Assembly: GCA_047967505.1 (NCBI GenBank)
Contig: CM106540.1
From: Dipteris shenzhenensis
Lineage: Eukaryota; Polypodiophyta; Polypodiopsida; Gleicheniales
Reading direction: 5' to 3' (one strand)
Length of the DNA stretch: 64,000 nucleotides
In this document: piece by piece, positions 24,167-33,231 of the stretch
Layout of the letters: each line of letters opens with the position of its first letter
Position numbering within the stretch: the first letter of the stretch is position 1
Notes under the pieces: model-generated
Databases searched by the model: none
What the model saw: the letters and a program-made list of their open reading frames with translations, nothing else
Told to the model about the DNA's origin: nothing
Program-made: the position numbers and the translations under genes

Positions 24167-24336
24167 TGAGAGTGCTCTCAACGGAAGCAAGAATAGAAGA
24201 GGGAGAGAGAGAAATAGGGAGCCACACAAGTTTTGGTGGGTGCAGAACCCCCTAATCTTCTTTTTCATTCTTTTATATATGTGTTTGAGTATTGTACATA
24301 ACTGGGGTAAAGGCACAGTGACCTTTAACCCCCACA
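24167..24336 (-). repeat. Copia-B 5' LTR
   Basis: This is a 170-bp LTR next to the tRNA-Met PBS. The transcript would run leftward from here. Confidence 0.95.
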
Positions 24337-24341
24337 ATTTC

Positions 24342-24789
24342 GGTGCTTAAAAGTAATGGGAAAAGTTTTAAATTAAAATAGATCTCCTTTGACAAAGAGT
24401 TTATTTACAAAATGTCAACAATATTGTAAAGTAAACAACTGAAGACTTTGTCAAAAGTAGATGATCTTGTAAACTTCATAAGCAAGATAGCTTGACCAAC
24501 TTTTTATTAACGGAGGATGTTTAAATATCTGCCACCATCCAACTAGAAAAAACATGGATGAGACCAGAGATTAACTTTGTCACGAAGGTAGGTATTGTAA
24601 CTCCCCCCTCCCCCCTGTTATTGGTTTTGCAATAAAGAATTTCTCAAAACCATATGCCCACAAATGCTTTAAGTGCAAGTGGGTGAGTATATAAAGTTAA
24701 ATGTTAAGAAACCATTAGTTTGCTCAGTCATTTGCTATGAATAAATATTGGTGTAAAAAAACTCAATGTAAGGTAAGAACTCAAAGCAA
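24342..24789. other. Non-coding spacer
   Basis: AT-rich DNA; nothing was recognised. Confidence 0.5.
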
Positions 24790-25210
24790 GGGAATAACTC
24801 AATGCAATGAAGGAAGGAGGAAGAGAAGGAGGAAAGGAGGTACGACAAAGGAAGGCAAGAAGAAATGAGAAGGGATGGGAAGTAAGAGGAAGGAGGAAGG
24901 AGGAGGAGAAGGAAGGAGTAAGGAAGAAGGAAGAAGTAGAAGGAATAGAAAGGAAGAAGGAAGGAAATGAAGGAGGGAGGAAAGATCAAGTAGTAGGAGT
25001 AGGAAGGAATAAGTAGGAGTAGGGGAGGATAAGGAGGGGGAATGGAGTAAGTAAAAGTAGAAAAGAGTATGTGGGGACTGGAGGTAGGGAGAGGTATGGA
25101 GGAGGAAAGGAGAAAGAAGCGATAGCAAGAAAGTAAAGGGCCAAGATTGAGAGGAGGAAGAAAGGTGGAGGAAGAGCAAAGGCTCCAAGTAGAAGAAGGA
25201 ACCATTTATA
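24790..25210. repeat. Purine-strand tract of about 420 bp (GGA/GAA-rich)
   Basis: The plus strand is almost entirely A and G, built from irregular AAGGAGG, GGAAG and AGGAAG words with occasional T. Open frames on either strand are low-complexity artefacts. Such tracts can adopt triplex (H-DNA) structure. Confidence 0.9.
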
Positions 25211-25643
25211 GATAATAATGAGCCTTTCATAGAGGAAGGGATGACCTTAATGTATGTAAAACCTCAATGTATAGGAAAACATCAACTTGAGGAAGGATCT
25301 CAACATAAGGAGAAAACCTTAACATGGAGGTGACTTCAGACAAGAGGGAAGACATCAATCATAGGGAAAGACATGAATGTGGGAAGGAGAGGCATTACAA
25401 GAAGAAGAAGGAGGAATCATTTGTAGAAGCAAGGGACCAGAATGTACAATCTAGAGAATGGCAATCCATCATTAGAGCAAGAGATGTCAATGAAAAAGAA
25501 CTAGGAACTGGTTGCTACTTAAGTATCCATATTTAATAATAGGTAAGAAGCATAGGGGACAGAGCAACCTATGAGGAGTATCTTCATGGCAGGTAAGAAA
25601 TGGCAAGGAATCTGGTGGTAGAAAGTAGTAGACTACAAGGAAT
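25211..25643. other. Purine-biased spacer
   Basis: The purine bias continues more weakly, with loosely repeated phrases (CTCAATGTA, CTCAACATAAGG, CTTAACATGG). No gene was recognised. Confidence 0.5.
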
Positions 25644-25930
25644 TGTCGGGATATCTCAAGGTGTATGCCTCAGGCACACCTTAGTTTCTATGTGTGAGTG
25701 CTAGAGGCACAGTTAGGTGCCAATAAGCACAATTAGGTGGTGGTAAGCCACATAGGATGATTGAGAGAATCTAGGAGCAGATTGAGGAGATGATTGTGGA
25801 GCTCTGAAGTCATCAGTGATGTTAGTGAGCATGTAAGAGGTGCCTACATAAGGACCTCACTCTTCTTCATTCTATATGCAAGTATTCTGAATTTGTGTCC
25901 ACTCTACTCTTTCCTTTCAGTTTACCAACA
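25644..25930 (+). repeat. 5' LTR of the small gag-stub element
   Basis: 287 bp, TGTCGGGATATC...ACCAACA. It carries the TG..CA ends and abuts the PBS. Confidence 0.92.
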
Positions 25931-26792
25931 TGGTATCAGAGCCATTTGATCCCCCTTGATCCCATTTCTACCACATCATCATCTTCTTCTCCACCTTCTT
26001 CTTCACCATCTCTTCCTCTTCTTCCCAAAACTTGCTTAAGCCTATTCTCCTCCATTTCTCTACCATTCTCCATGCCCTTCCTGCTGGAGACACACCTCGA
26101 AGGGGCGAACCCCTGGCTACAAGGAATTGAAGAATCACTGCCTCTGTTCATCGCCATTTCATGCAGATCGTCAACCCTTCTTCCTGCGTTTTCTCTCAGA
26201 ATGCTCCATGCTTCTCTAATTCCTTTCAGAGGGAGCTTGTCCATACCTAGAGCTATCCTTGCTGAAATCTGAGCAGAAATGTCTGCATATTCAAGCTGAA
26301 AATAGAGAAAAACCAGTCAAAAATGGAGAGACAAGATATGGTGCCCTGACGTGATTTTGCACCCTTTCTCCTCAATGGACCTTCTGTGGTATATAAGCTT
26401 TCTTTTGCCTTAGAAACCTCCTTTTTCCTTTACTCTGGAGAGTGAGATTCAAGCCCTCCAAATTTAGTCTTTTGATTTCGACAGTTTTGACAAGTTTTTG
26501 AGAGCGATGCTACATAAGATGCTATTCTAGCATTTCTTAGTTTTTGAAGTTTTCAATAACATTAGTACAACTGTGGCTTCAGCTTTACTTTGAGTTGCTA
26601 CATGTGGTTTTGATTGGAAAGCTTTCATTTTTAGCCACCTCTATGAAGCATGTAAGAAAAAGCATCATTGATTGAATTTTGGTCACTAGACTTTGCTACA
26701 TTTAATGCTTATATTTGGAAGCCTTTCATTTGTAATTCTAGCCTTGTAAGAGAGAAGACACTGCCCAATACTTGGGTTAGACCCTCTCATGG

Positions 26793-27051
26793 CTACCATA
26801 TTAAATATAGATAAGTTCAATGGAAAGGGCTTCCACACATGGCAGATGAGGTAAAATTTGCATTGATGAGAGAAAACCTCTCAAAGGACTGCTTCAAAAT
26901 CAATCCATGCAAACACTGTGGCAAAAACAATCATCATGAGAAGTTTTGCAGAGCCAAAAAGGAAGCAACTTCAAAGACAAAAAATGCCGATCTACTTTCA
27001 GTTGATGTGCCTCCACAAGATGAGGCATCCTTTAAAGATTATGCTTTTTAA
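26793..27051 (+). pseudogene. Shortened copia-type gag with CCHC zinc knuckle
   Basis: The start MATILNIDKFNGKGFHTWQMR is typical of copia gag N-termini. A frameshift and stop follow at about 26856. The second frame (26839-27051) has KFALMRENLSKD, then the zinc knuckle CKHCGKNNHHEKFC and a short acidic end. The middle of gag is missing: N-terminal and knuckle segments are only about 20 residues apart instead of about 200. The product would be an RNA-binding stub at best. The CCHC ligands are all present. Confidence 0.75.
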
Positions 27052-27430
27052 ATCATCTCTATGTATGCTCCAGATCTCTCTTTTTATGTTGAGTCAAGGT
27101 ACTCAGCTTGGATAGTCCTCCAAAATGAATGAAATAAACTATTGTGTTTTGTGTGTTTTGTAAACACCTCTGGTCACCTTATGATGTAGGCCATGTGTAT
27201 GTTTTTTGCTCCATGGTACCTCCTGCAGACATTGTGTGCATGTACATGTAGGGGAGATAACCATTGGAAGGTCTTTTTGTATCCCTTTTGTTTACCTTAC
27301 ACCCATGGGAACCCTTGCTAGCTTGAGATCCTAGCCATTGATAGATCCATGACCACCATGAGATGGCATGAAACACCTTGTGCTAGCTGTATCCTTGACA
27401 TAGCCTGAGGCATTCCCTTGAGGGGGGGCT

Positions 27431-27713
27431 TGTTGGGATATCTCAAGGTGTATGCCTCAGGCACACCTTGGTTTCTATGTGTGAGTGCTAGAGGCATAGT
27501 TAGGTGCCCATAAGCATAGTTAGGTGGTGGTAAGCCACATAGGATGATTGAGAGAATCTAGGAGTAGATTGAGGAGATGATTGTGGAGCTCTGAAGTCAT
27601 CAGTGATGTCAATAAGCATGTAAGAGGTGCCTACATAAGGACCTCTTCTTCATTCTATATGCAAGTATTCTGAATTTTTGTCCACTCTACTCTTTCCTTT
27701 CAGTTTACCAACA
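27431..27713 (+). repeat. 3' LTR of the small gag-stub element
   Basis: 283 bp, TGTTGGGATATC...ACCAACA. The terminal TGTTGG/CCAACA inverted repeat is complete here. Confidence 0.92.
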
Positions 27714-27999
27714 AGAATCAGACTTGGGAAATGGACAACATTAAGGAGGGGAAGATGTCCATATACAAGAAGAGGGATGATGTTTTAGTTCAATGGAAAT
27801 TTGGAAGGATCAATGAGATGAAAGGTTTGGAATCAAATAGTCAAAGTCATATCATCAAGCATTAGAAATTGTGTTAATTAACTATTGGCTTAGAGATTAG
27901 GAGAGATGATTAATGTTGAGCGAGGTCTTTGAACATAAAAGAATGCATGCAGTGAAATAATTAGCAAAGATTATTGAAGCAAAAGTGTGGTGACTATGT

Positions 28000-28270
28000 G
28001 TGTGCACGAGTATAGGTGTGGGTGCACATGCATGTATGCATGTGTGTGCGTGTGTACATGTGCACAAAGTATATTGAAGAAAAAGTATGGTAGGTGTGTG
28101 TAAATACATGAGTGCATGTGTGTGTGTGTGTGCGTGTGTGCGCATGCATGCACTTGCACACGCATGCGTCTATGTGTGCACGTGAACACATGCACCTGTG
28201 CATGCATGCATGTGCACGTGTGTGTGTGTGTGTGCATGTGTGTGTGCACGTGTGCAATATGTGTGTGTTT
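28000..28270. repeat. GT/GC alternating purine-pyrimidine tract
   Basis: Long alternating runs of TG, CG and CA (for example TGTGCGTGTGTGCGCATGCATGCAC) extend over 270 bp. Such sequence favours Z-DNA. Frames across it encode only His/Thr/Cys repeats. Confidence 0.9.
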
Positions 28271-28629
28271 TGTTAGAGATCGCTTCCCAACATGTGATCC
28301 CCCATATGAGGACAAGGTGGCAAGCAATGAAATATTTTGAATCCAAGCTTCGTAGTAGTAAAGTAGGATACTAGGTGTTAACATGGACAAGGATTTTAAT
28401 GAAGACCTAGACTTGGGCTCGATGTTACTAAAAAAAGATCCAAATAGAACGCAAAGTGGGTTTTGAAAATGAAACCTAGACTAAATTTTGATACGTAATT
28501 TTGGATTGGACTCAAAATGGAAATAGTAACAAGCTAGACACGAATGAAAGGTAACCCTATAAGTCTAAAACAATATGTCCACTTATCCTACAAAATGGAA
28601 TTTGTATTGAGACTACTTCTTATATGCCA

Positions 28630-29240
28630 AACAACCACCATGCTGGTTTTAGTAAATTGTTTTTGTAAATCCCAAACGGTAGAAACCTATGCTTGTTTTT
28701 AGTATATCCCAACAACCACTGTGCTAGTTTCCCATAACAAATCCACACGTCCTTCAAATCCATTCATCTTGTAATAATAGAAGCAGATCACCATGCTGGT
28801 GGCTATTCATATCCTAATGCAAACCAACCACCGCGTTGGCGATAACTTATCCTGCACTACTACAGTGCTATCCCTACACTATTGCCATGCTATCCTAAAA
28901 TTTGTTGCATAGTGCTATACTAAAACAGTGCCCTTTAGACTATTTATCGTTTCATTAACCATCAAATTTCATCCCATGCTTGCTTTTAGTACATCCCAAC
29001 CACCACCACGCTGGTTTCCCATAACGAATCCATTCATCTTGTAATAATACAAGTAAACCACCATGCTGGTGGCTCTTCATATTCTAGTGCAACCAACCAC
29101 CGTGCTTGCGATAACTTATCCTACACTAATCCTGCACTACTACCGCGCTATCCCTATACTACTGCCGTGCTATCCTAAAATTTGTTGCACAGTGCTAGTG
29201 CCCTTTAGAATGGTTATTGTTAACCATCAGATTTCAACCA
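28630..29240. repeat. Direct tandem duplication of about 290 bp
   Basis: The block from TGCTTGTTTTTAGTATATCCC (28690) through ACCACCATGCTGGTGGCT...AAAATTTGTTGCA recurs from about 28979 (TGCTTGCTTTTAGTACATCCC) to about 29240. Each unit holds several copies of an ACCACCRYGCTGGT word that is itself partly palindromic. A degraded partial copy precedes at about 28630. No coding was seen. Confidence 0.85.
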
Positions 29241-29960
29241 CCGGGCTACTTAAAACACTTAAGTACTAACATGGAAGTAGGTCGATACAAAATCAGGTAT
29301 TACGAGCACCATGAGAATATCCACAAGTTCAAGAAATGTATGCAAGATTTTTATTATTTCAAGGAAATTCCAGACTCCTAAGTATCTTATTAACCTCTCT
29401 ATAGCAAGCATCTCCCAGCTCTGGAGGCCAATCTGTTGCACTATGGCAGACCTCTTCACACTCGAATCACACACTGCTTGCTTGACTTTGCCGACTTATA
29501 TGCCCATAGTTACTCTTCCTTTCGATGGGGGTCCTCTTCATCCTACTCTTTGCGCTCTATACATCTTTGAGCCTCTTTCATGTCCTGCCAAAAGAAACCT
29601 ACATCATGACCTTGACAAGTAACTTAAAGGAGTAGAAAAAACAATAGCCAGGGAAATTAATAATCACCGTTTGTCGACTCCAAGTAATACACCCACCGGC
29701 GAAGCATGATTGCAGCTATTTTCCTCCGTCTTCTCCAAATCTGTTTCTGTGAGGATACCATCCAACATCATTTTTAGATAGAACAAAAGCATTCTAAAGT
29801 CTTTTGGGTATGCCACAGATTCGTAGTAGCTGGATTGGTGTACAGAGTTTTGGGGCTAGATTTCATAATGGGCTCTTAGTTGTGTCTGTATTGAGCCCGA
29901 CCTTCTCATTCTTCAGTCTCATGTTAGTTGTCTAATCTAAATCTTTCGTCTCACATTAGT
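29241..29960. other. Unassigned stretch
   Basis: Frames of about 100 codons exist on the plus strand (29311-29622), but they have no domain or compositional signal that I trust. Confidence 0.4.
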
Positions 29961-29964
29961 TATC

Positions 29965-31058
29965 TTATTGAAATCTTTCGTGGTACTGCAGTCTTGCTCT
30001 GTACATGAGACAAAGTTGCTTCTTGATTCCTTCCTCCCTCATCCTAAAGCTACAGATGTTCTCCTTCATCTCCTCCATTTTTTGCTCACTTTGTGCAACA
30101 GCTGCATCAGAATCCCTCGGCATCTGTTGAACTTTCATAAATTCTTGAAAAACTTCTTCATGGGTGGTTTCCAAGACTTCCACTCTAGTTTGGAAATCTC
30201 GTAGGGCAATGGACTGCTTTTCATAACTGTCGAAAGCCACAACAAGCTTGTGTAAACATATATCATGATCTCCTTGCAGGGTATTGTAGGTTGCTCTTTG
30301 GACTTCCGACAGTATTTCATAAAAACAACCCTCACCGTGGTTGCTACAAATTTCTCCACCGCGGTGGCTAGAACTTGCTCCATCGTGGTGGTTACTCTCT
30401 GCATCCTCCCTGGCCTGGGGAGCTGCCTCGTTGTCTTCTCCACCTCGACTTCTCTCTGCCCCATCCTTCCTAGCCTTGAAGCTCTCTCATAATTCCTGCA
30501 TCACCTTTCTGGTTTCTGCATTCTCCCTTTTCAGCTCCTCCATCATCTGGTCTTTTTCAATGTTCAATGAGTTCTCCATGTTGCAGAGCTGTTTGTAAAG
30601 ACCCTCCTTTTCGGTTCTCTAATCTTCAAGGTCCTTTCACATCTTTTCTAGCTCCTTGTTTGCCATGTCCCCATCATTTCTCACTTCTTCGAGCCTATAT
30701 CTCAGAGCTCCTTCATGCGCTTCTCTGCTTCTTCTCTTCTATGCCTTTCCATGTTGACCAATTTTGTGGCGGCCTAAGCTTGCTCTTATGCCTACAAGGC
30801 CCTCACTTGTGCCTCCTCTACCTTGGCTTCTGCACCTTCCCTGAGACTTTTCTCAAGTTGCATTGCCTTTGCTACATTGATGGCTTTCTCTTGTAGAAAA
30901 GTCACCTTCTGAGACATGTGCTTCTTGTATTGCTTAAAAATCCCTTTGAGGGTGGATGCCATCAGGTGCATTGCAACTCTAGTGGACTGAGATGACAATT
31001 GGGATTTGCCATCCACACAATTCTTCAGCTTGGTTAACACGCTCTTGGAGATAGCCAT
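29965..31058 (-). pseudogene. Decayed coiled-coil coding region, minus strand
   Basis: Minus-strand frames are charged and heptad-like: KKHMSQKVTFLQEKAINVAK and EKSLREGAEAKVEEAQ near 30950-30800, RHRREEAEKRMKELRD near 30730, and RDFQTRVEVLETTHEEVFQE and SEQKMEEMKENI near 30200-30060. Frames switch and stops occur roughly every 50-80 codons. It is either a dead gene or an exon set with unresolved splicing. It lies downstream of the transposase-like core (31355-32480) in the same orientation and could be its 3' continuation or a separate gene. I do not recognise a family. Confidence 0.45.
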
Positions 31059-31090
31059 TAAGAAAGATACATCACGTCCTTTCAGTTGCT

Positions 31091-31342
31091 CTACTGCTGG
31101 TTGAACCTGATAGAACTTGCAGGTTCCTTCATATCAGGAAAGAAGTGAATTGTCTTCTTTAGTACATCTTGGAGGTCTATTGGTGAGCTTGAAATCTTGA
31201 CTCCACCATCTTTACTAATTTGAGCATTGAGGTATACATCTAGAATATCCTGTCTCTTCCACTGCTTCTCGAAAAAGTGTGCTTGTGTATTGGCTCTAGA
31301 AATTCCTAGATCCTTTTCAATCATGCTTTCATTGATGGCCAT
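31091..31342 (-). CDS. Short unrecognised frame after the Cys-rich domain
   Basis: Eighty-three codons begin MAINESMIEKDLGISRANTQ and end SSIRFNQQ. They lie in the same frame as the Cys-rich domain upstream, separated from it by two stop codons near 31354. The sequence looks protein-like (balanced, with FFEKQWKRQDILDVYLNAQ) but matches no family I know. It could be a separate exon or the second gene of the same mobile unit. Confidence 0.35.
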   Translation of the reverse strand: MAINESMIEKDLGISRANTQAHFFEKQWKRQDILDVYLNAQISKDGGVKISSSPIDLQDVLKKTIHFFPDMKEPASSIRFNQQ

Positions 31343-31354
31343 ATCCCATAACTA

Positions 31355-31972
31355 TTAGAGCAATCTAGCAAGATGAATATTGTCCCAATTATCTAACATC
31401 GCCCTAGGTATTCTTTTGTTTTCCTTACAACACTTAATAATGTAGAAGTCTTGACCTTCCTCCCTGTTACTTGACACATTGACAACAAAGTTGTCTCCCA
31501 CACATAATGTGTCACTCAAGGCATCTGGGTAACCAGCATACATGGGGGTATCAACATCCTCTTCATCATTACAGCTAGCATTTGATCCTTCACCATCATC
31601 CATGGGGACAATAGTATGGTACTCCCAACTTTCTACATATGCCTTATTCTTGTATCGTCTACATTTTCCCTACATACATGGATCACAAAAGCAAGAGAGC
31701 TTCCTACATCTCAAGGAACATCTATCTATATTTGAGTATCCATTAACAGAATGCATAGACCATAAGCTTGCCACACGCTTGCATTCCCACTGATTATCTC
31801 TCTGTACTTCACCCTCTTTGATTTCCCAAAAGACTTTGTTAACCTCACTGCCACAAAACTTGGCCCTTTGAAAATCCATGACATCACCTGCACACTTCAA
31901 AGTCCATCCATTTGGTTTCAGTTGTTCATGTGTAAGCTCCATCATGTTCTCCTTTCCCATGGCTTGAAGCAA
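31355..31972 (-). pseudogene. C-terminal Cys-rich domain of the transposase-like family, copy 2
   Basis: The minus frame runs THEQLKPNGWTLKCAGDVMDF, a WEIKEG...WECKRV segment, WSMHSVNGYSNIDRCSL, then the cysteine cluster KLSCFCDPCM. After a single TAG (about 31675) it continues GKCRRYKNKAYVESWEY. An acidic linker and a GDNFVVNV...GQDFYIIKCCKENK segment follow, ending LARLL at a stop. The C-x-C-x2-C...C arrangement suggests a structural zinc site. The GDNFVV...FYIIK part resembles a small beta-barrel reader or binding module. Both readings are inference. Apart from the TAG the 206 codons are open, suggesting relatively recent loss. Confidence 0.5.
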
Positions 31973-32480
31973 GAAAGCTCCATAACATTTCTAGGCCAGT
32001 TATGCTAAAGTGCCAGGCAATAAAGTAGAAAGGGCACTTTGCTTTGAACTAGGTTGCACATCTATTTGACCACACCCAATGATGTTTTAGTGCAAGTACC
32101 TGATGTTTAAGCCACTGGTCATGTAAAAGAAGTGTCATGTGTCTTCTCACCTGAAATATAGAAATGGAGAGTTTTCCTAACATCATTTTTCCTATACGCA
32201 CATATGTTATGTGCACTAAGATGGTAACTTGATAATTGTACCAATGCATGGACTATATTTCATTTTGCTCTTTAAAGGTATAATTCTTAGCAAAGGCAAT
32301 TACTGAGACCACAACATCACATGGAAAGTTCTCAATACAATCTCTATACTCTTGAGCCTGCCACCTGCAAATGAAGCTATGCTGAATAAAACACTGGATA
32401 TGCTTTGTAAAGATGGATAAAAAATCAAGAGATTTATTATGTTGCTACTCTAAAGCTTTTTGCAAGCTCTACGGTTAAAT
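31930..32480 (-). pseudogene. Transposase-like core of unrecognised family, copy 2
   Basis: The minus strand reads SLDFLSIFTKHIQCFIQHSF, ICRW, ENFPCDVVVSVIAFAKNYTF, a stop replacing one residue (about 32252), then SMHWYNYQVTILVHITYVRI. In a neighbouring frame come HFYISGEKTHDTSF and, again shifted, HHWVWSNRCA and LASSHGKGEHDGA. Alignment with 13690-13955 is residue by residue over about 75 positions. Where copy 1 has VLDFAENY, copy 2 has VIAFAKNY, so the acidic residues D and E are changed to A and K. There are at least two stops and three frameshifts. The order acidic motif - HDT - (D/N)xCA - GKGE.DGA, then a Cys-rich tail, fits a DDE-type transposase. Confidence 0.55.
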
Positions 32481-33046
32481 GGTATGGGAATAGTACTTTT
32501 GGGAAGGAAGGGGCAATCTTTTTCTCCCTTCTCTATATGTCCAAAACTGCTTGCATTTTCTAGAGGGTCATGTCCTTGCTCCATTGCATCTGCAATGTTG
32601 ATGGAACCAGGTGCTGTGTGATGTTCCATTTGGGAGGTGGACACTTTCTCTTGACCTGTGTTGGAGGTGGAAGCTTCTGCATGAGAGGGTTGTGCATCGT
32701 ATAGGGACATGTCTGCATCCCTCATTGAAACCAACATTGTCAAGAGAAAGTCTTCCATTGTCTGGTCTTTGGTACCTAAAACCCCGGGATCTTTGACACT
32801 TGTGTCAACATCGAACCCCGATAGGACTCCGAGTGCCTCATCCTCTCGTAGTCCAAAAAGAATCTCTATGTCATGGAGGTGCACTCTTTGTTGCATTCTC
32901 TTTTCCTTTCCGACCTACTTTTGTTGCATTGTCCAAATGAGTCATCTCCTCCTTAGAAGTCCTCTCCTCTACCTTCTTGGTAACATTCTCTATTGCATTC
33001 TTTGCCCCCTGCCCACCGACTTCACTCTCTTCTCGTACAACAAATG
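32450..33046 (-). pseudogene. Charged N-terminal frames upstream of the transposase-like core
   Basis: Two overlapping minus-strand frames are present. One is open from the Copia-C insertion point (33046) to about 32871 and is lysine/glutamate-rich (KNAIENVTKKVEERTSKEEM). The other runs 32896-32450 (HDIEILFGLREDEALGVLSG, then acidic and serine-rich, ending RRACKKL) directly before the core. They may be consecutive exons or one frameshifted reading frame. The first continues on the other side of Copia-C (38964 and above) without a stop, so it was one frame before the insertion. Confidence 0.4.
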
Positions 33047-33217
33047 TGTGGGGGTTAAAGGTCACTGTGCCTTTACCTTGGTTATGTACAATACTCAAAC
33101 ACATATATAAATGAATGAAAAAGAAGATTAGGTTGGTTCTGCACCCACCAAAGCTTGTGTGGCTCTCTGTTTCTCTCTCTCCCTCTTCCGTTCTTGCTTC
33201 CGTTGAGAGCACTCTCA
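33047..33217 (+). repeat. Copia-C 5' LTR
   Basis: 171 bp, TGTGGGGGTT...CACTCTCA. It holds TATATAA at 33104-33110, the likely TATA box of the element's promoter, and a CT-rich stretch before its end. Confidence 0.97.
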
Positions 33218-33219
33218 AC

Positions 33220-33231
33220 TGGTATCAGAGC
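33220..33231 (+). promoter_or_regulatory. Copia-C primer binding site
   Basis: TGGTATCAGAGC is complementary to the 3' end of initiator tRNA-Met, two bases after the 5' LTR. It is where minus-strand cDNA synthesis starts. Confidence 0.95.

Larger units (their letters stand above)
20890..24336 (-). mobile_element. Copia-B, internally deleted LTR retrotransposon
   Basis: A complete insertion boundary is visible. LTRs at 20890-21058 and 24167-24336 are flanked by the 5-bp target duplication ATTTC (20885-20889 and 24337-24341). The PBS (complement of initiator tRNA-Met, CTCTGATACCA on the plus strand near 24153) adjoins the right LTR. The polypurine tract adjoins the left LTR (ACCTCCCACTT at 21059). 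The internal region has the leader equivalent to 33220-34465 of Copia-C fused directly to the integrase-RT linker equivalent to 36947 onward. Gag, protease and most of integrase (about 2.48 kb) are therefore missing. The two LTRs differ at roughly ten positions by eye, so the insertion is fairly young. It could move only with proteins from another element. Confidence 0.95.
25644..27713 (+). mobile_element. Small non-autonomous LTR retrotransposon with a gag stub
   Basis: Two LTRs (25644-25930 and 27431-27713) begin TGT(T/C)GGGATATC and end TTTACCAACA. A perfect tRNA-Met PBS, TGGTATCAGAGC, follows at once at 25931-25942. A G-rich polypurine tract (GAGGGGGGG) precedes the 3' LTR. Flanking bases are GGAAT and AGAAT, a 5-bp target duplication with one change. 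The 1.5-kb interior has only a short gag-like frame and no protease, integrase or RT. That is the plan of a terminal-repeat retrotransposon with gag (TR-GAG). LTRs are near-identical, so the insertion is recent. The partner supplying pol is not in this window: Copia-A to D have different LTRs. Confidence 0.9.

Noticed and set aside
24735-25230. Two overlapping 140-156-codon minus-strand frames
   Set aside because: They come from the purine/pyrimidine tract; the proteins are Leu/Ser/Pro low complexity with no domain.
25895-26272. 125-codon frame after the 5' LTR of the mini element
   Set aside because: It crosses the LTR end and PBS, is Ser/Pro-rich, and lies in the untranslated leader.
27897-28390. 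His/Thr/Cys-rich frames
   Set aside because: Artefacts of the GT/CA microsatellite.
29311-29622. 103-codon plus-strand frame
   Set aside because: Antisense to the orientation of the neighbouring cluster and without recognisable motifs; left unassigned.
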